64,000 nucleotides of DNA from Sarcophilus harrisii. Its lineage: Eukaryota; Chordata; Mammalia; Dasyuromorphia; Dasyuridae. Positions 45,401 through 55,190 of this stretch are shown here, piece after piece; position 1 is the first letter of the stretch; each line of letters opens with the position of its first letter. The stretch is from positions 226,192,107 through 226,256,106 of the forward strand of contig NC_045428.1 in the NCBI RefSeq assembly GCF_902635505.1, written 5' to 3'. The position numbers and the translations under genes were made by a program. The notes beneath the pieces were generated by a model, which searched no databases, was not told the origin of the DNA, and worked only from the letters and a program-made list of their open reading frames with translations.

Positions 45401-48400
45401 GTTAATTCTCTCTATATATTTTAGAAATGAGGCCTTTTGTCAGAAACACTGACTGTAATAATTGTTTCCCAGCTTTTTGCTTCCCTTCTAATCGTGGCTG
45501 CGTTGGTTATATTTGTGAAAAATTTTTAATTTGTTGTAATGAAAATGATCCATTTTGCATTTCATAATGTTCTTTATTTCTTGTTAGGTCATAAATTCCC
45601 CTTTTCTCCAAAGATTTGACAGGTAAACTCCTTTGCTTTCCTAATTTGCTTATAGTATCACCTTTTATGTCTAAATCATGAACCAATTTTGACCTTCTCT
45701 TGGTACAGGGTATGAGATTTAGTTTCTGCCATATTCTTGTCTGGTTTTCCCAGCAATTTTTGTCAGATAATTAATTCTTATCCGATAAGCTGGAGTCGAT
45801 GGGTTTATCAAACAGTAGATTACTATAGTCATTGGCTATTGTGTCTTGTGTACCTAACCTATTCCACTGATCTACCACTTTTTCTTAATCAGTACCAAAT
45901 GATTTTGATAAATTCTATCTTGAAACATACATTGTCTTAAAAAGTAGAAATACAAAGAAAAAAAAAATAAACCATTCCTGTCCTCAAGGAATTTAAATTC
46001 TGCCTTTCCTTGGCCAACTTCCTAAAAAGAATCATCTCTTGCTGCCTCTACTTCCTTCATGAGTCTGACCTCGAAACTTCTTTCTCCAAAATTATGAAAG
46101 ATATTAGTTTTCAAATAGATTTGCTTTTTGTAAGTATTTCTCCTACTCCTTTTTGCAGCTTTTGACACTGTTGGCCTTCATTGCCTTTTGAATATTCTTT
46201 CCTCCTTGGGTTTTTGTGATATTCTTTTATTAGCTCCTTGAGAAGGACCCAGGTCTCAGTGAGTGCACTCGAATTTTGTGAGAAAGGAAAAGGTTTAAGA
46301 TGAAAAAGTAAGTTTGTTATCTGTCGAACAGGCATTTCAGAGAGTACAGTGGAAGGGATGGATTAAAGTGGCGGAGTGAAAGAACATTAGGTTGAGGAGG
46401 ATGGGAATAAAAGGAAGTAGGTAATGAGAAATGGAACTTGCACAATGATTTAGGAACATTAGGATCACTGGGGTGGGGGTGGGGTGTGAGGGTATGATCC
46501 TTGGTAAACCAAGCAGCCAGTATGGAGATGTGCAAGCCAACAAGAATGTTTTCTGTAGGTCTGACCCTACATTTTACCTTGTACAAAAAAGTTTTCTAGA
46601 TTTTCCTCATAAAACCTAGTGCCTTTTCTCTGCATTCTTTTCTTTTCTTTTAAGTCTCCAGTATTCATTTTTAATAAGATTTGAGTTCCAAATGTTTTTT
46701 CCTTCCTCCTTCCCTAAGATAGGGCAATCATTCTGATACAGGTCACACACGTGCGATCATGTTTCCACATTAGTTGTTTATTGAAAAAAGAAACAGAATA
46801 AAAGGAAAAAAGTATGGTGGGAAAAAGCAAAAATAGATCTATTTGTTTTTTGAGATTTCTATCTGAGCATATAATTTTTGTAAGAGTGTCATGAACACCC
46901 GAGAAATGTATACTCCTTTCTATTTTCATTGTCAGGTGTGTATTGTATTTAAATTTTCTAAAATTTTATTCAAGTGCTTAATTTTTTTTTTTTTAATTAT
47001 ATTTATCTGGTGCTGACAAGGGTAAATGGAAGTCCCTCACTATTGTAGTTTTTGTGTTTATTTCTCCTTGTAGTTCATTTAGCTTTTTTTTCATGTAGTT
47101 AGAATGTTACATCAATTAGTGAATATGTGTAAAATATTGAAATCGATTTATAGTCCATGTTATCTTTAGAAAATTTTAGTTTCTCTTTCTCTTTTAAATT
47201 GTTTATTGTTGTTGTTATTGTATCTGGGAAAGTGCCTTTTTGTATATTTTTGGGGTCAAGATTCAATATTGTAAATTCACAACAATGAGTTTCTTTATTT
47301 TGTTTTCCTTTCTACATCAATAGAAATGTTTTCCTTGTTCTATTTACTTGACTTTGCATCTTTTCATATGTCTGTCTATTTTGTGTATTCATCATGTTCA
47401 TTACAGCACTGTAAATTTATGTACTACAATTGAGACATTTCCCTGTGGACATTTTCTTCATGTTTAGTTCTTTGCTATCATAAAAAGTGTTGCTTTAAAT
47501 ATCTTGTTGTTCACATCGTTGAGGTATAAGTCAACCACTGGCAACTCCTTGAGTCAAAGGAATGGACATCTTAGTCACTTCATTTGCTATGATTCTTGGT
47601 TTCCAGTATAATTTTATTAGTTCCACCCAACTCCACCAGCAGTCTCTCCAACATGACTTATTCCTGCTTTATGATTTTTGGGGTTTGGGTTTTTTTTTTT
47701 TTTCATTTTTGCCAAGTTGTTGGATATGAGATGAAATGTTAGAGTTATTTTGATTTGCATTTCTTTTTATTATTTGTGACTTGTAACATTCTTCTATATA
47801 GTAAATAGTTTTCAGTTTTTTTGAAAACTTTTCATATCGTCAGACCACTTGTCTGATTAATGGATTTTGGTCTCTTTTTCTCTCTTTATATATATATATT
47901 CCCCTCCCCCCCTATTTCTTTATTATCCTTCTCATATAATTTTGTGCAAAAAAACCTTTTTAGCTTAAGTCTAATCAGAATTAGTTATTTTGTCTTTTGT
48001 AATTGTCTTTATTCTTTATTTTACAATTTATCATGTATTTGGTGTGAAAAACATGGTCTGCATTTTATGTTTAATTATTAACTTTTCTCTCTATAGTTAA
48101 TTGCTAGTCTTTGTGCTATTAATTACCTATCTTTAGGACCTTATCACTTTTTCTCTAGATTCTTTCTGGACCCTACTATTTGGTAGTTTCCAGTCTTTCC
48201 CATTTTCAGTTATCACATAAGGAAGGTAATGTAATAATTAACAGCAGGCAGCACTTCATTTTCAGAGTACCAATTCTATGATCTTGATAGCAAGACTATT
48301 GTCTTCTATTCTTCTGAAATTTTCATTGAAACAGAGAAAGTGAACATTTTCGTAATAAAATTGAAAAGTTTTTCAGAAGAGGGATTTCTTTGAATATGTT

Positions 48401-51400
48401 AAACATTAACAACTGTAATTACTGTAGAATTTATATAAAGGGATAAAATGGAATTTTAGCTCAAATTTCATTTACATTTCACACAGCATGCATTTAATAA
48501 ATGTTTTAGTAAAGAATGTTACTATATAAATATTACTGTATAGTTGCTATCTTTATTGTACTATGGTTACTATGACATAGGAATATTTATATCACTTATT
48601 AATTTATGAAATACTTTCATATTTTCAATGCCTAATTTATTCTTTTGAATTTATTTTCCATTAGGTTTATCTCTAACAAATACTTAGTGAAGCGACAGAG
48701 CAGGGACTATGATGTAGAATGGGGATATGCCTTTGATGTTCATTTGAATGCTTTCTATCCACTACTAGTCATTTTACATTTTATCCAGCTTTTTTTCATT
48801 AACTGTAAGTAGCAAATAAATTTCAAAATTGTACTTTCATCTTCATTGTACATAATAGTAAAGTTTTTTTTTCTTTTTTTCACAGATGTTATCATGACAG
48901 ATACATTTATCGGCTACTTTGTTGGAAATACCTTATGGTTGATTGCTGTTGGTTATTATATCTATGTAACATTCCTAGGATACAGTGGTAAGTGTAACCA
49001 TATATAGAAATTTATGTAAAAGTGTCTAATGTTAGAAAGTAGGAAACAAATTATGTAATTTGTTTATTGTTTTCCCATAGTCATTGCTTTCCAGATTACT
49101 TGCAATAATTTTACTTGCAATCTTTTTCTCATTTAATGATTTAGCCAGATGTACTATCTGGTTGAAACCACACATATATTCAGCTGTTTGGGATTCCCTT
49201 CTGTTAACTTCTATATTTCTTAATTCAACAGATAACTGTTTACCACAGTCCCTTTAAGTTCATCTTGGGATGCCCCCCCCCCAAAAAAAAAGAGAGAGAG
49301 AAACCCCTAAAATTGAGTTGTGTTTTATTTTGGGAGATAAAATTACTAGTCATTTTACTAATATTCTATATGTTTGGAGTTTTTGGGTTTTTTTGCTAAA
49401 ACCTGAGAGGCAAAGAAATTTTGGGAGAAGAGGGTATGGGGAGGGATGTTACCTTTCTTCAATAATTGTAAACTTTCTATATTAGGAACACCAAGAGAAA
49501 AATTGGCAGAATTTGTTTGGGAGCATTTATTATATATCTGGCTACTTAAGCAAAACTGTTAGTTATCTGAATTGGTTTCCTTACTGATTGAGGTTTTCTG
49601 GGTAAACTATTAAGTCAGGAAACAGAAATAATTGTGTTTCTTTATGCCTTTAATTTATCTTAGTGGAATCAAATAACATTTTTAGAACTTTGTCAATTAA
49701 CAATGGTAGAAGTGAGCATCCTTACTTCAATTCTGACTTAGTGAGTAAAGCTTCTAATGTTGTCATGCTACAAATAATGCTAGATTTGAAGCTTTGATAT
49801 ATATTTTGTTTTTAAAATGGTCCTTCTATAACTAGGCTTTGTAGGTATTGTTAGAATTCGAATTAATGTTCTAATTTTGACCTCAAATTGGGGGGGGGGG
49901 GGGGTGTCTCTGCTTTATTTAACTAACTACAGTTGGTGTTAGCCACCTGCTATTGGCTAACCAGCAGAATAGATCCCATCATGTGAGAGGATAATGATGA
50001 TACAAGGAGACTGAGAGGCATTTGCATTATTTGACATCTCTCCTCTTCCCTCCCATATAGTTCATTTCCAATTCACCAGCAAAATCTGCATTAGTAAAGG
50101 CTAATTTTTGCAACTCCTTCAAGTGTGTTATGATTCACAAACTGTGGGGACTTTTGGAGAATAGACCTGCCCCCCTTCATACTTAGGCATGATGCTTTTA
50201 AAAAGTTGGATTTTTTAAATATTTCCATTTTTTTTTAGAATATTTACTTATAAAGCTGCATAGCAATATGTTTTTGTAATTTCTGAACTAGCGTAGTATG
50301 TTTTAGATTTCATAACTTCTGAAAAAAAATTTTCATTAACTTTCTCTTAATATCTTTAACTACTGTCAGAACATACATTAGGGCAGTTCTTACTTTGTGT
50401 ACAATAATAAACATGCTAAATGCTAAGGAAAATCAAAAAAAGACAATCCTTGAATTCAAGAAGCTCTTGTGTAATTAGAAGTCTTAATTCATAGGAGGAC
50501 TTATACTTCCAGGTGGGCAAAAACATCTGAAAGTTCTAAGGATTCAATGGCAGATCTGATGACCAGGGCAGAAGTCTTATACTCTGGTGGGGACTGACTC
50601 ACTACCTTAGGGGAGCTGGGAGCAGCTTGGGGATTTGAGATTCCCTCTTAGAGGGGGAACTGGGGACTGGGGAATCATCATTGTCAAGCCAGCAAACTTT
50701 TTATATAAAAGTATGAAATTTAGCAAGTACTACCCTCCCCCCTTGTAGTTATTAGCCCCCTTCTAAAATTTTTTCTGTTATTTTCTGGGTGTTTTAAAAT
50801 ATTTTCTGATTTTGCATCACTATCTCTACTCCCATCATCCATATCCCCATAACTTTCTCTCTCAGAATAAAAGCCCACCATTGAAGTTAAGTCTATGTAT
50901 AATATATATTGCTCATTCCTGAAAATGTATGTTTCAGGTACATCTACAGTAAGTTACCTTGCTTGAAAAAGCATATTTCTTTAATCTTCTGGACTCGTGA
51001 CAGATTATTGCATTCAGCAGAGTTCTTGAGTCTTTCACATACCATAATATATTCAGCCATTCCCTGATTATAGGGTATTCACTTTGTTTTATAATTATTT
51101 ACTACTACTAAAAGTACTGCTATAAACACTTTTTGTGCATAACAGGCCTTTCCTTGCTTAGATTTCTTTGTGGTATTTCTGGACCAAAGAGCATATACTA
51201 TTTAATGACTTTTTGGTTGTACTTTCAAATTACTTTACCAGAATGATTAGTCCAATTCATGGCTGTACTGACAGTGCATTCACTGTGCTAGACCTCCAAC
51301 AGCTCCTCCAATGATGACTGTTTTCCTTTTTGTCAATATCTTTGACATCTTTGTCAATATAAGGAGTGTAAGGTAGAAACTCACATTTTTAATTTGCAAT

Positions 51401-51692
51401 TTTATTCATGATCTAGAATCTTTTTTTTCATCTAGTTTTTAGCAAAATATTGATTATTCTGTACAATCCAAACTAGCTTTTGAGATTTGTAATTTGGAAT
51501 GAATATTTTGTGAACTTTTAAAAAAATTCATCCGGATTTGTTCCTTGCTTTCCAGCGCTGCCGTTTTTGAAAAATACGGTAATTCTTTTGTATCCATTTG
51601 CACCTCTCATTCTACTCTACGGATTGTCGTTAGCACTGGGATGGAACTTCACTCACACACTGTGTTCTTTCTACAAGTATAGAGTGAAATAA
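32220..51692 (+). CDS. UNC50: UNC50, Golgi/ER multi-span membrane protein (five coding exons)
   Basis: Coding segments are 32220-32499, 33084-33204, 48665-48804, 48886-48987 and 51556-51692. They total 780 nt and give exactly 259 residues plus stop, the length I know for mammalian UNC50. All introns are GT/AG and the phases agree. A soluble N-terminal part with LRRLFRFRQMDFEFAAWQ is followed by about five hydrophobic segments (roughly residues 82-108, 112-136, 163-183, 188-212, 222-246) and a short basic tail ending YKYRVK. The family (UNC-50/GMH1) resides in the inner nuclear membrane, ER and Golgi. In worms it is needed for surface delivery of certain nicotinic receptors, and in yeast it is linked to Arf-GEF recruitment. 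The gene shares its promoter island with COA5 and is intact. Confidence 0.97.
32500..33083 (+). other. UNC50: UNC50 intron 2
   Basis: A 584-nt AT-rich intron in which I recognise no repeat or RNA gene. Confidence 0.8.
33084..33204 (+). CDS. UNC50: UNC50 exon 3 (residues 94-134)
   Basis: Acceptor CTTTCAG precedes TGTCCACTATAGG and donor ATGTG|GTAAGT ends the exon, splitting Trp134. The 121-nt exon encodes most of membrane segments 1 and 2, including GFVLDMGFFETIK. Confidence 0.95.
33612..33760 (+). mobile_element. WSINE/SINE1-type SINE
   Basis: GGGGCAGTTAGGTGGCACAG, GTCAGGAGGACCTGAGTTCA and an A tail, with short flanking matches AAAATCTT on both sides. Confidence 0.92.
34650..34890 (-). mobile_element. 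hAT-like non-autonomous element, copy 2
   Basis: This is the reverse orientation of the copy at 4330. It shows TGCCATGGATGCCTTTTGGC near one end and TTCACAGACACCAGG at the other. Confidence 0.5.
35140..35350 (+). mobile_element. MIR-type SINE
   Basis: CAATTTCCTCATCTGTAAAA, GGTTATTGTCAGGACTAGTG and AAGTGCTTAATGTATAGTAA. Confidence 0.8.
35400..35515 (-). mobile_element. WSINE/SINE1-type SINE
   Basis: GGTTAAGTGACTTGCTCAGG and CCACTATGCCTTCTAGCTAG. Confidence 0.8.
35650..35870 (+). mobile_element. L2 fragment
   Basis: CATCCCTGAAATGTACTCCC and CTTCAAAGTTTATTTCAAAT with GAACCTCCTGTTAA follow the L2 pattern. Confidence 0.5.
36400..37950 (+). mobile_element. CR1/L3-type LINE, internal part
   Basis: A 62-residue open piece at 37304-37492 contains QDLIVTNKEELV, the end of the CR1-type endonuclease domain. 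The downstream AAAGCTCAGAATGAGCTGA and upstream GATGGAACTTCATCC sequences are in CR1/L3 order. It is old and degenerate, with no intact reading frame. Confidence 0.65.
38205..38310 (+). mobile_element. L2 3' end
   Basis: TAAATTCCTTGAGAGAAGGA and AGCACTTAGCTTGGAGTTTA with the TGATAAATGG terminus. Confidence 0.65.
38793..38838. repeat. Perfect 23-bp tandem duplication
   Basis: Units 38793-38815 and 38816-38838 are identical and begin CTTATTTACC. This is most simply a replication-slippage event. Confidence 0.95.
39270..39437. repeat. Compound microsatellite (CTTTT)n-(CTTT)n-(CT)n
   Basis: About twenty CTTTT units pass into CTTT units and then CT units. The Phe/Leu/Ser-rich open frames across it are artefacts. 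The strand is strictly polypyrimidine, so triplex formation is possible. Confidence 0.97.
39440..40620 (-). mobile_element. Possible old L1 5' part, antisense
   Basis: A T-rich stretch followed by C/T-rich sequence at 39950-40500 has the texture of an antisense L1 ORF1 and 5' UTR. No motif settles it. Confidence 0.3.
40642..40670. repeat. (CA)n microsatellite
   Basis: A near-perfect CA run with one interruption. Confidence 0.93.
40885..41055 (+). mobile_element. hAT-like non-autonomous element, copy 3
   Basis: TTCACCAGATTGCCAAAG and AAGGTTAAGAACC are shared with the copy at 4330. The body matches in order, including a run resembling ATTCTGAGATGGTG. Confidence 0.5.
41315..41435 (+). mobile_element. 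WSINE/SINE1-type SINE
   Basis: GGCAGCTAGATGGCTCTGTA and AGCTGTGTGACCTTGGGCAA; the central part is shortened. Confidence 0.88.
41590..41742 (+). mobile_element. WSINE/SINE1-type SINE
   Basis: CACCTAGGTGGCACAGTGGA through CTAGCTGTGTGACCCTGGGC to an 18-base A tail. It is close to the consensus I recall, so relatively young. Confidence 0.94.
42600..42830 (-). mobile_element. MIR-type SINE
   Basis: TGCTAAGCACCTTGTAAATA, AAGGTGGGTGCTATTTTTAC and the CAGTGCTCTTACC end. Confidence 0.65.
44880..45021 (-). mobile_element. WSINE/SINE1-type SINE inside L1
   Basis: GACTTGCCCAGGCTCACACA, AACTCAGGTCCTCCTGACTT and CACCACCTAGCTGCCCC. Confidence 0.92.
45022..45350 (-). mobile_element. Antisense L1 3' end inside older L1
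   Basis: Begins with a T-rich stretch (the A tail), then TTCCCCTAGACAGCAAATTA and GATCCACACTCAGTTCTCAC. It is distinct in sequence from the host L1 copy. Confidence 0.7.
46000..46230 (+). mobile_element. L2 ORF2 fragment
   Basis: CTTGCTGCCTCTACTTCCTT and GCAGCTTTTGACACTGTTGG correspond to the L2 reverse-transcriptase region around the AFDTV motif. Degenerate. Confidence 0.6.
46640..48130 (-). mobile_element. Old antisense L1 pieces
   Basis: The 3' end is at 46645-46845, ORF2-like antisense sequence at about 46900-47290, and another 3'-region copy at about 47300-48130 (GGACATTTTCTTCATGTTTA, GATTTGCATTTCTTTTTATT). Confidence 0.55.
48665..48804 (+). CDS. UNC50: UNC50 exon 4 (residues 134-181)
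   Basis: Acceptor CATTAG precedes GTTTATCTCTAAC and donor AACT|GTAAGT ends the exon. It encodes FISNKYLVKRQSRDYDVEWG, the conserved polar loop, followed by the third membrane segment LNAFYPLLVILHFIQ. Confidence 0.96.
48886..48987 (+). CDS. UNC50: UNC50 exon 5 (residues 181-215)
   Basis: A T-rich tract and CACAG precede ATGTTATCATGAC, and donor CAGTG|GTAAGT follows. The intron separating it from exon 4 is only 81 nt. The exon encodes the fourth membrane segment with GNTLWLIAVGYYIYVTF. Confidence 0.96.
49890..49904. repeat. G15 homopolymer
   Basis: Fifteen G residues in intron 5 of UNC50, followed by T-rich sequence. Confidence 0.95.
50740..51440 (-). mobile_element. Old antisense L1 fragment
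   Basis: ATATTCAGCCATTCCCTGAT, GTACTGCTATAAACACTTTT and CCAATTCATGGCTGTACTGA keep the order of antisense L1 3' regions. Confidence 0.6.
51556..51692 (+). CDS. UNC50: UNC50 exon 6 (residues 215-259 and stop)
   Basis: Acceptor CTTTCCAG precedes CGCTGCCGTTTTTG, and the frame runs to a TAA stop at 51690-51692. It encodes the last membrane segment and the conserved LALGWNFTHTLCSFYKY end. Confidence 0.96.
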
Positions 51693-51905
51693 AAAAATGT
51701 GACTATTAGCTGTCAGCAGTATTGGTAAAGTGGTTGAGATTTCTTGTAAAAAGTGTAAATAAATTTTAATTGTAGATATCTTTAAAATGTAAAGTTTTTG
51801 TGGATTTTTGGAAATATTTACAATTTCATGTTGACTCCACTCATAGTACATTCTTTAAAACCATGAAATGTACATTTGTGTAATAAATATTTTTAAACCA
51901 AAGTA
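51693..51905 (+). other. UNC50: UNC50 3' UTR
   Basis: A short AT-rich UTR follows the stop codon. It carries two AATAAA hexamers, at 51758-51763 and 51882-51887. The second, followed by T-rich sequence, is the more likely main cleavage site. Confidence 0.75.
51882..51887 (+). terminator. UNC50: UNC50 polyadenylation signal (distal)
   Basis: Canonical AATAAA lies 190 nt after the stop codon. A proximal AATAAA at 51758 may yield a shorter form. Confidence 0.7.
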
Positions 51906-52624
51906 TAAGCCTTTTTAGTTTCGACTAAGTAGTAATTTTAACTTAATTATTGGAAGCGTTTTGATTTTTATTTTTAATAGTAATCTCCATACTTCAGAAT
52001 TTCAAGGAATCTTGATTTTATTGGTGATCTCTATCACAGAGCACACAATTCTGCCTTAATAGGTACCAAGAGCAAAATCTTTTAATAACCTGGTGGCTTA
52101 ACCCTTTGTTTTGAGCCCATAATGTAGCAATCTAGACTAGCCCATGACTCGCAGAAATATTACTTGTTTCCTTAAGGCCTTTTTAGTATAAGGAAGGCAT
52201 GTTTAAGACTTGCCAGAACTTGTAGTCTGCTGGCCTGGCCTTCCAGAATCCAGTTACCAACTTGCCATGTGGCATTAAAATAGGCACATAAAATATCATT
52301 ATTCAGTAGAGGCTAAATGTTATTTCATTAGGAATTGGTGCTTTCAAATGAATGTAGCCAAGTTTAGTAACACTTAGCTGACCTCTTTGAAAGGGCACAT
52401 TTTGGCCTATTAGCTCTGGCAGTTTGGGTGGCATCTCAGATCATTCTTTTGTATAGTAGGGAAAACAGCTGCCCTGGATACTTTAAAATGTTTAAATTTT
52501 TAAAGTATATTATATAAAAATTTGTTGTTATAGCAATAATTTATTTTTTTTTCCTGTCTAGTAAGGTGGTTAATTCATTTCAGCAAGGTAATCAACTTTT
52601 TTAAAGTCAAGAAACCTTTTCCAA

Positions 52625-52715
52625 GTTCTGCAACTTGCCATGTGACATTGGGCAAGTTATTTAACCTCTGTGCCTCAACTTCCTCTTCTTTAAATTAAGA
52701 AGGTTAACTTCTTTG
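52625..52715 (+). mobile_element. MIR fragment
   Basis: GTGACATTGGGCAAGTTATT and CTGTGCCTCAACTTCCTCTT. Confidence 0.75.
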
Positions 52716-53194
52716 AGGAATCATGAAGAATAGGAAACATTCATGGGAGTAAGGACAGGTAAATGTCTTGATTTTTCACAGGGGAGATAAAATAGATTCT
52801 TAAAGTATTTGGTAGTAAAACTCAGATTTTTAAAAAATGGTTGGCAAGCACATTACAGAAGGAAGTAATTATCATAAGGCAACATTATTTCACTAAGTAT
52901 ATATCATGCTAGCTTCTTTGCCAGTATTACTAGACAGATAATAAATACTGTTGTAATATCTGTATTTTAGTAAAGGTTTTTGACAAAGTCTAGATGGAGA
53001 GATGTGATACCTGATAACTGTACACTGTTAGGACTTGGAAAAACTGACTTAAGAGTGGTCAAATTGTATGAATCAGTGTCAGTTGGATGGAGGTCTCTAG
53101 TGGGATGTCATAAGGATTTATGTGTTCAATATTTTTATCAGTTTTCAATAAATATCAAATGTCTACTGTTTACAAGTAGGAAGGATACTGAGGA

Positions 53195-53385
53195 ATGCAG
53201 AAGGAATCATAGATTTAAGAGTTGGAAGGGACTTCAAGACTACTGAGTCTAACAGATTCTTCATTTTACAGATGAGGAAAATAGGCTCAGCAAAGTTAAG
53301 TGACTTGTCCTTGGTCATAGAGTTAGAGTGGGATTTGAAACCAGGTGTTCCATGCTTTCATAGTCTCTTATTCTTAAAGGAGTAC
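53195..53385 (-). mobile_element. MIR-type SINE
   Basis: GAGTTGGAAGGGACTTCAAG, TCATTTTACAGATGAGGAAA and AAGTGACTTGTCCTTGGTCA. Confidence 0.8.
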
Positions 53386-53539
53386 TGAAGTATACAAAGG
53401 ATAGATTCTAACAAAGTACTCTTGGAAAATTTAAGGAGGAAAGAACATTTGATGGCATATGTATCAAATATACAAATAACACAAAGCTAGGTGGCACAGT
53501 GAATTGTTGAAAGACAAAATTGAGTTCCAAAAATACTGC

Positions 53540-54160
53540 TTTTTTTCCCCCCTAATAAAAAAGCTATTATCCAAATTCATATTCTCTCCCATCTCTTGCT
53601 TGGACTTGTTATGTCTTAATTAGTCTTCCTGCCACCATTCTCTTTAATTTATCCTCTCAAGCTGCAAAAATTTCCAAGGCACAGAATTGATGGTATTTCC
53701 CTGCTTAAAAACTTTGTGGTACTTCATATCTGGAATAGAACGTAGACTCCTTTGCTTGCCTTTTAAAGCCCATCAGGATCTTGCTTCAGTCTAGTTCTCC
53801 ATTTCTATTTCACACTACTTGCCTTTCAAGTAATTATATGTTCCAGCCAAAAGGGATTGTTCTCAGTGTTCAGCATTTAATTTCCTAGCAATGTATATTA
53901 GTATATGTTGTCCCTCCTACATCTCAAGATGTAGTTCAGGTACCCCCTCCAGAGGCCAGATCCATATACCCCCACATCTTACTTCTCTTGCATATGTCCA
54001 ACATACTTAGAACCTTTTGGCTGACTTCTCTTTTGACCTCATTTCCTACTCCTAGGATTAATCTTTAAAGGGAAGGGATGAATTGTTTTTTATTTGTATC
54101 CCTAATACTTAGCACCATGCTTTGCATATAATTACTATTTGGTTGATTTGAATATTCAGC
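53540..54160 (+). mobile_element. L2 3' half
   Basis: TTCCCTGCTTAAAAACTTTG, AAAGCCCATCAGGATCTTGC and TTGTATCCCTAATACTTAGC follow L2 ORF2-to-3' end order over 0.6 kb. Confidence 0.75.
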
Positions 54161-54984
54161 ACTTGAGTTTTTAAAAATTAATTCTAGGATGAAGGTCATG
54201 TACTAGACAGTGGCTCCTGTGAAAAAGATGGGAATGGGGGGATTAGTGAATTGCAAGCTCAGCAGGAGTTAACTGTTCTTTGGCAACCAAAATACAATCT
54301 TAGTCTCTTTTCTTAAATAGATAAAAACTGTCTGGAATTTGGAGAGGAGAAAGAGAAGTGTAAATGGGATTAATAACATACCAATTGGATTTATGGTTTC
54401 ATTGGTGTCTTCTAGTTCTAGGTGATTCGTGTGGTCAGACCATTTTTTGTGGATAACTACTAGATCTTTTATGTGCTATAGTGTATATTGGAAGGAGTTG
54501 TATATGAGAATTTGAATGAACCTATGGTGTTTAACCTGGAAAAGAGAAAATTCAGTGGGGTACATATTGGCCATTTTCTTAGCAGGTCAAAAGGACCTGT
54601 CATCTAGTATAACCCTAACCAAAGTCTGAATTCTAGATACATCTACCTCAAAATTAACTATTACTATTAGCTATATAGTTAATTAATGAACCTTATGATT
54701 ATATTATCTGTTTTGGGTTCCATGTCTCTATTTACTTAGCTACCTAAAACCCTCCAGGTCATTATTTGAAAAATTATGTGGAGAATTTATATGGATTCTG
54801 CTTATGGGCAGGACTGTTAACTTCTGACACTAATGGTCATCATCAAATTATCTGGTTCAGTTTAGAATGACCTGGAAATTCAGATAGAATATGATTTCTG
54901 AAATGGAAAATATGGAATCTATTAAAATGTAAATGGGCTTCAGAGAAAATAGGACTAGAAGTCATAGAGAACATAAGTTCATTT

Positions 54985-55190
54985 ATTTATGGGCAGCTGG
55001 GTGTAGTGATGGAGCGCTGGACTTAAGAGTCAGAAAAGTTTGTATTCACATCCTTCCTCAGAATCCTAGTAGTTTTGTGACTGCGCAAATCACTGAAACT
55101 CAATTAAGCCTTCTTTAATGACTTATAATGAGGATGAGATACATTTAAAGCACTTTGGAAACTTTTAAATTTAAGGAAGGCATTACTTTA
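54985..55190 (+). mobile_element. tRNA-headed marsupial SINE, diverged
   Basis: GGGCAGCTGGGTGTAGTGAT and TGGACTTAAGAGTCAGAAAA are the head; the end resembles an MIR/THER tail. Confidence 0.7.

Larger units (their letters stand above)
43190..45960 (-). mobile_element. Nested antisense L1 3' regions
   Basis: One 3' region runs 43190-43860 and a second 43860-45960; each starts with TTTCC/TTTTCTAATTACTTGTAAAG-type sequence and continues to CTCCTGGTTCTGCT. The second is broken at about 44879-45350 by a SINE and a third L1 end, then resumes at GAGTTAATTCTCTCTATATA and reaches ACCTATTCCACTGATCTACC. Confidence 0.75.
33205..48664 (+). other. UNC50: UNC50 intron 3 (15.5 kb, repeat-filled)
   Basis: This intron carries most of the gene's length. 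It holds SINEs on both strands, an MIR, L2 pieces, a CR1/L3-type LINE, hAT-like pieces, a compound CTTTT/CTTT/CT microsatellite and several antisense L1 fragments, one itself interrupted by a SINE and another L1 end. No extra exon was recognised. Confidence 0.8.
48988..51555 (+). other. UNC50: UNC50 intron 5
   Basis: A 2.6-kb intron. It holds the G15 tract and an old antisense L1 at about 50740-51440 that ends about 110 nt before exon 6. No other gene was recognised. Confidence 0.75.

Noticed and set aside
52980-53246. 88-codon frame downstream of UNC50
   Set aside because: Its 3' part reads into an antisense MIR and it matches nothing known.
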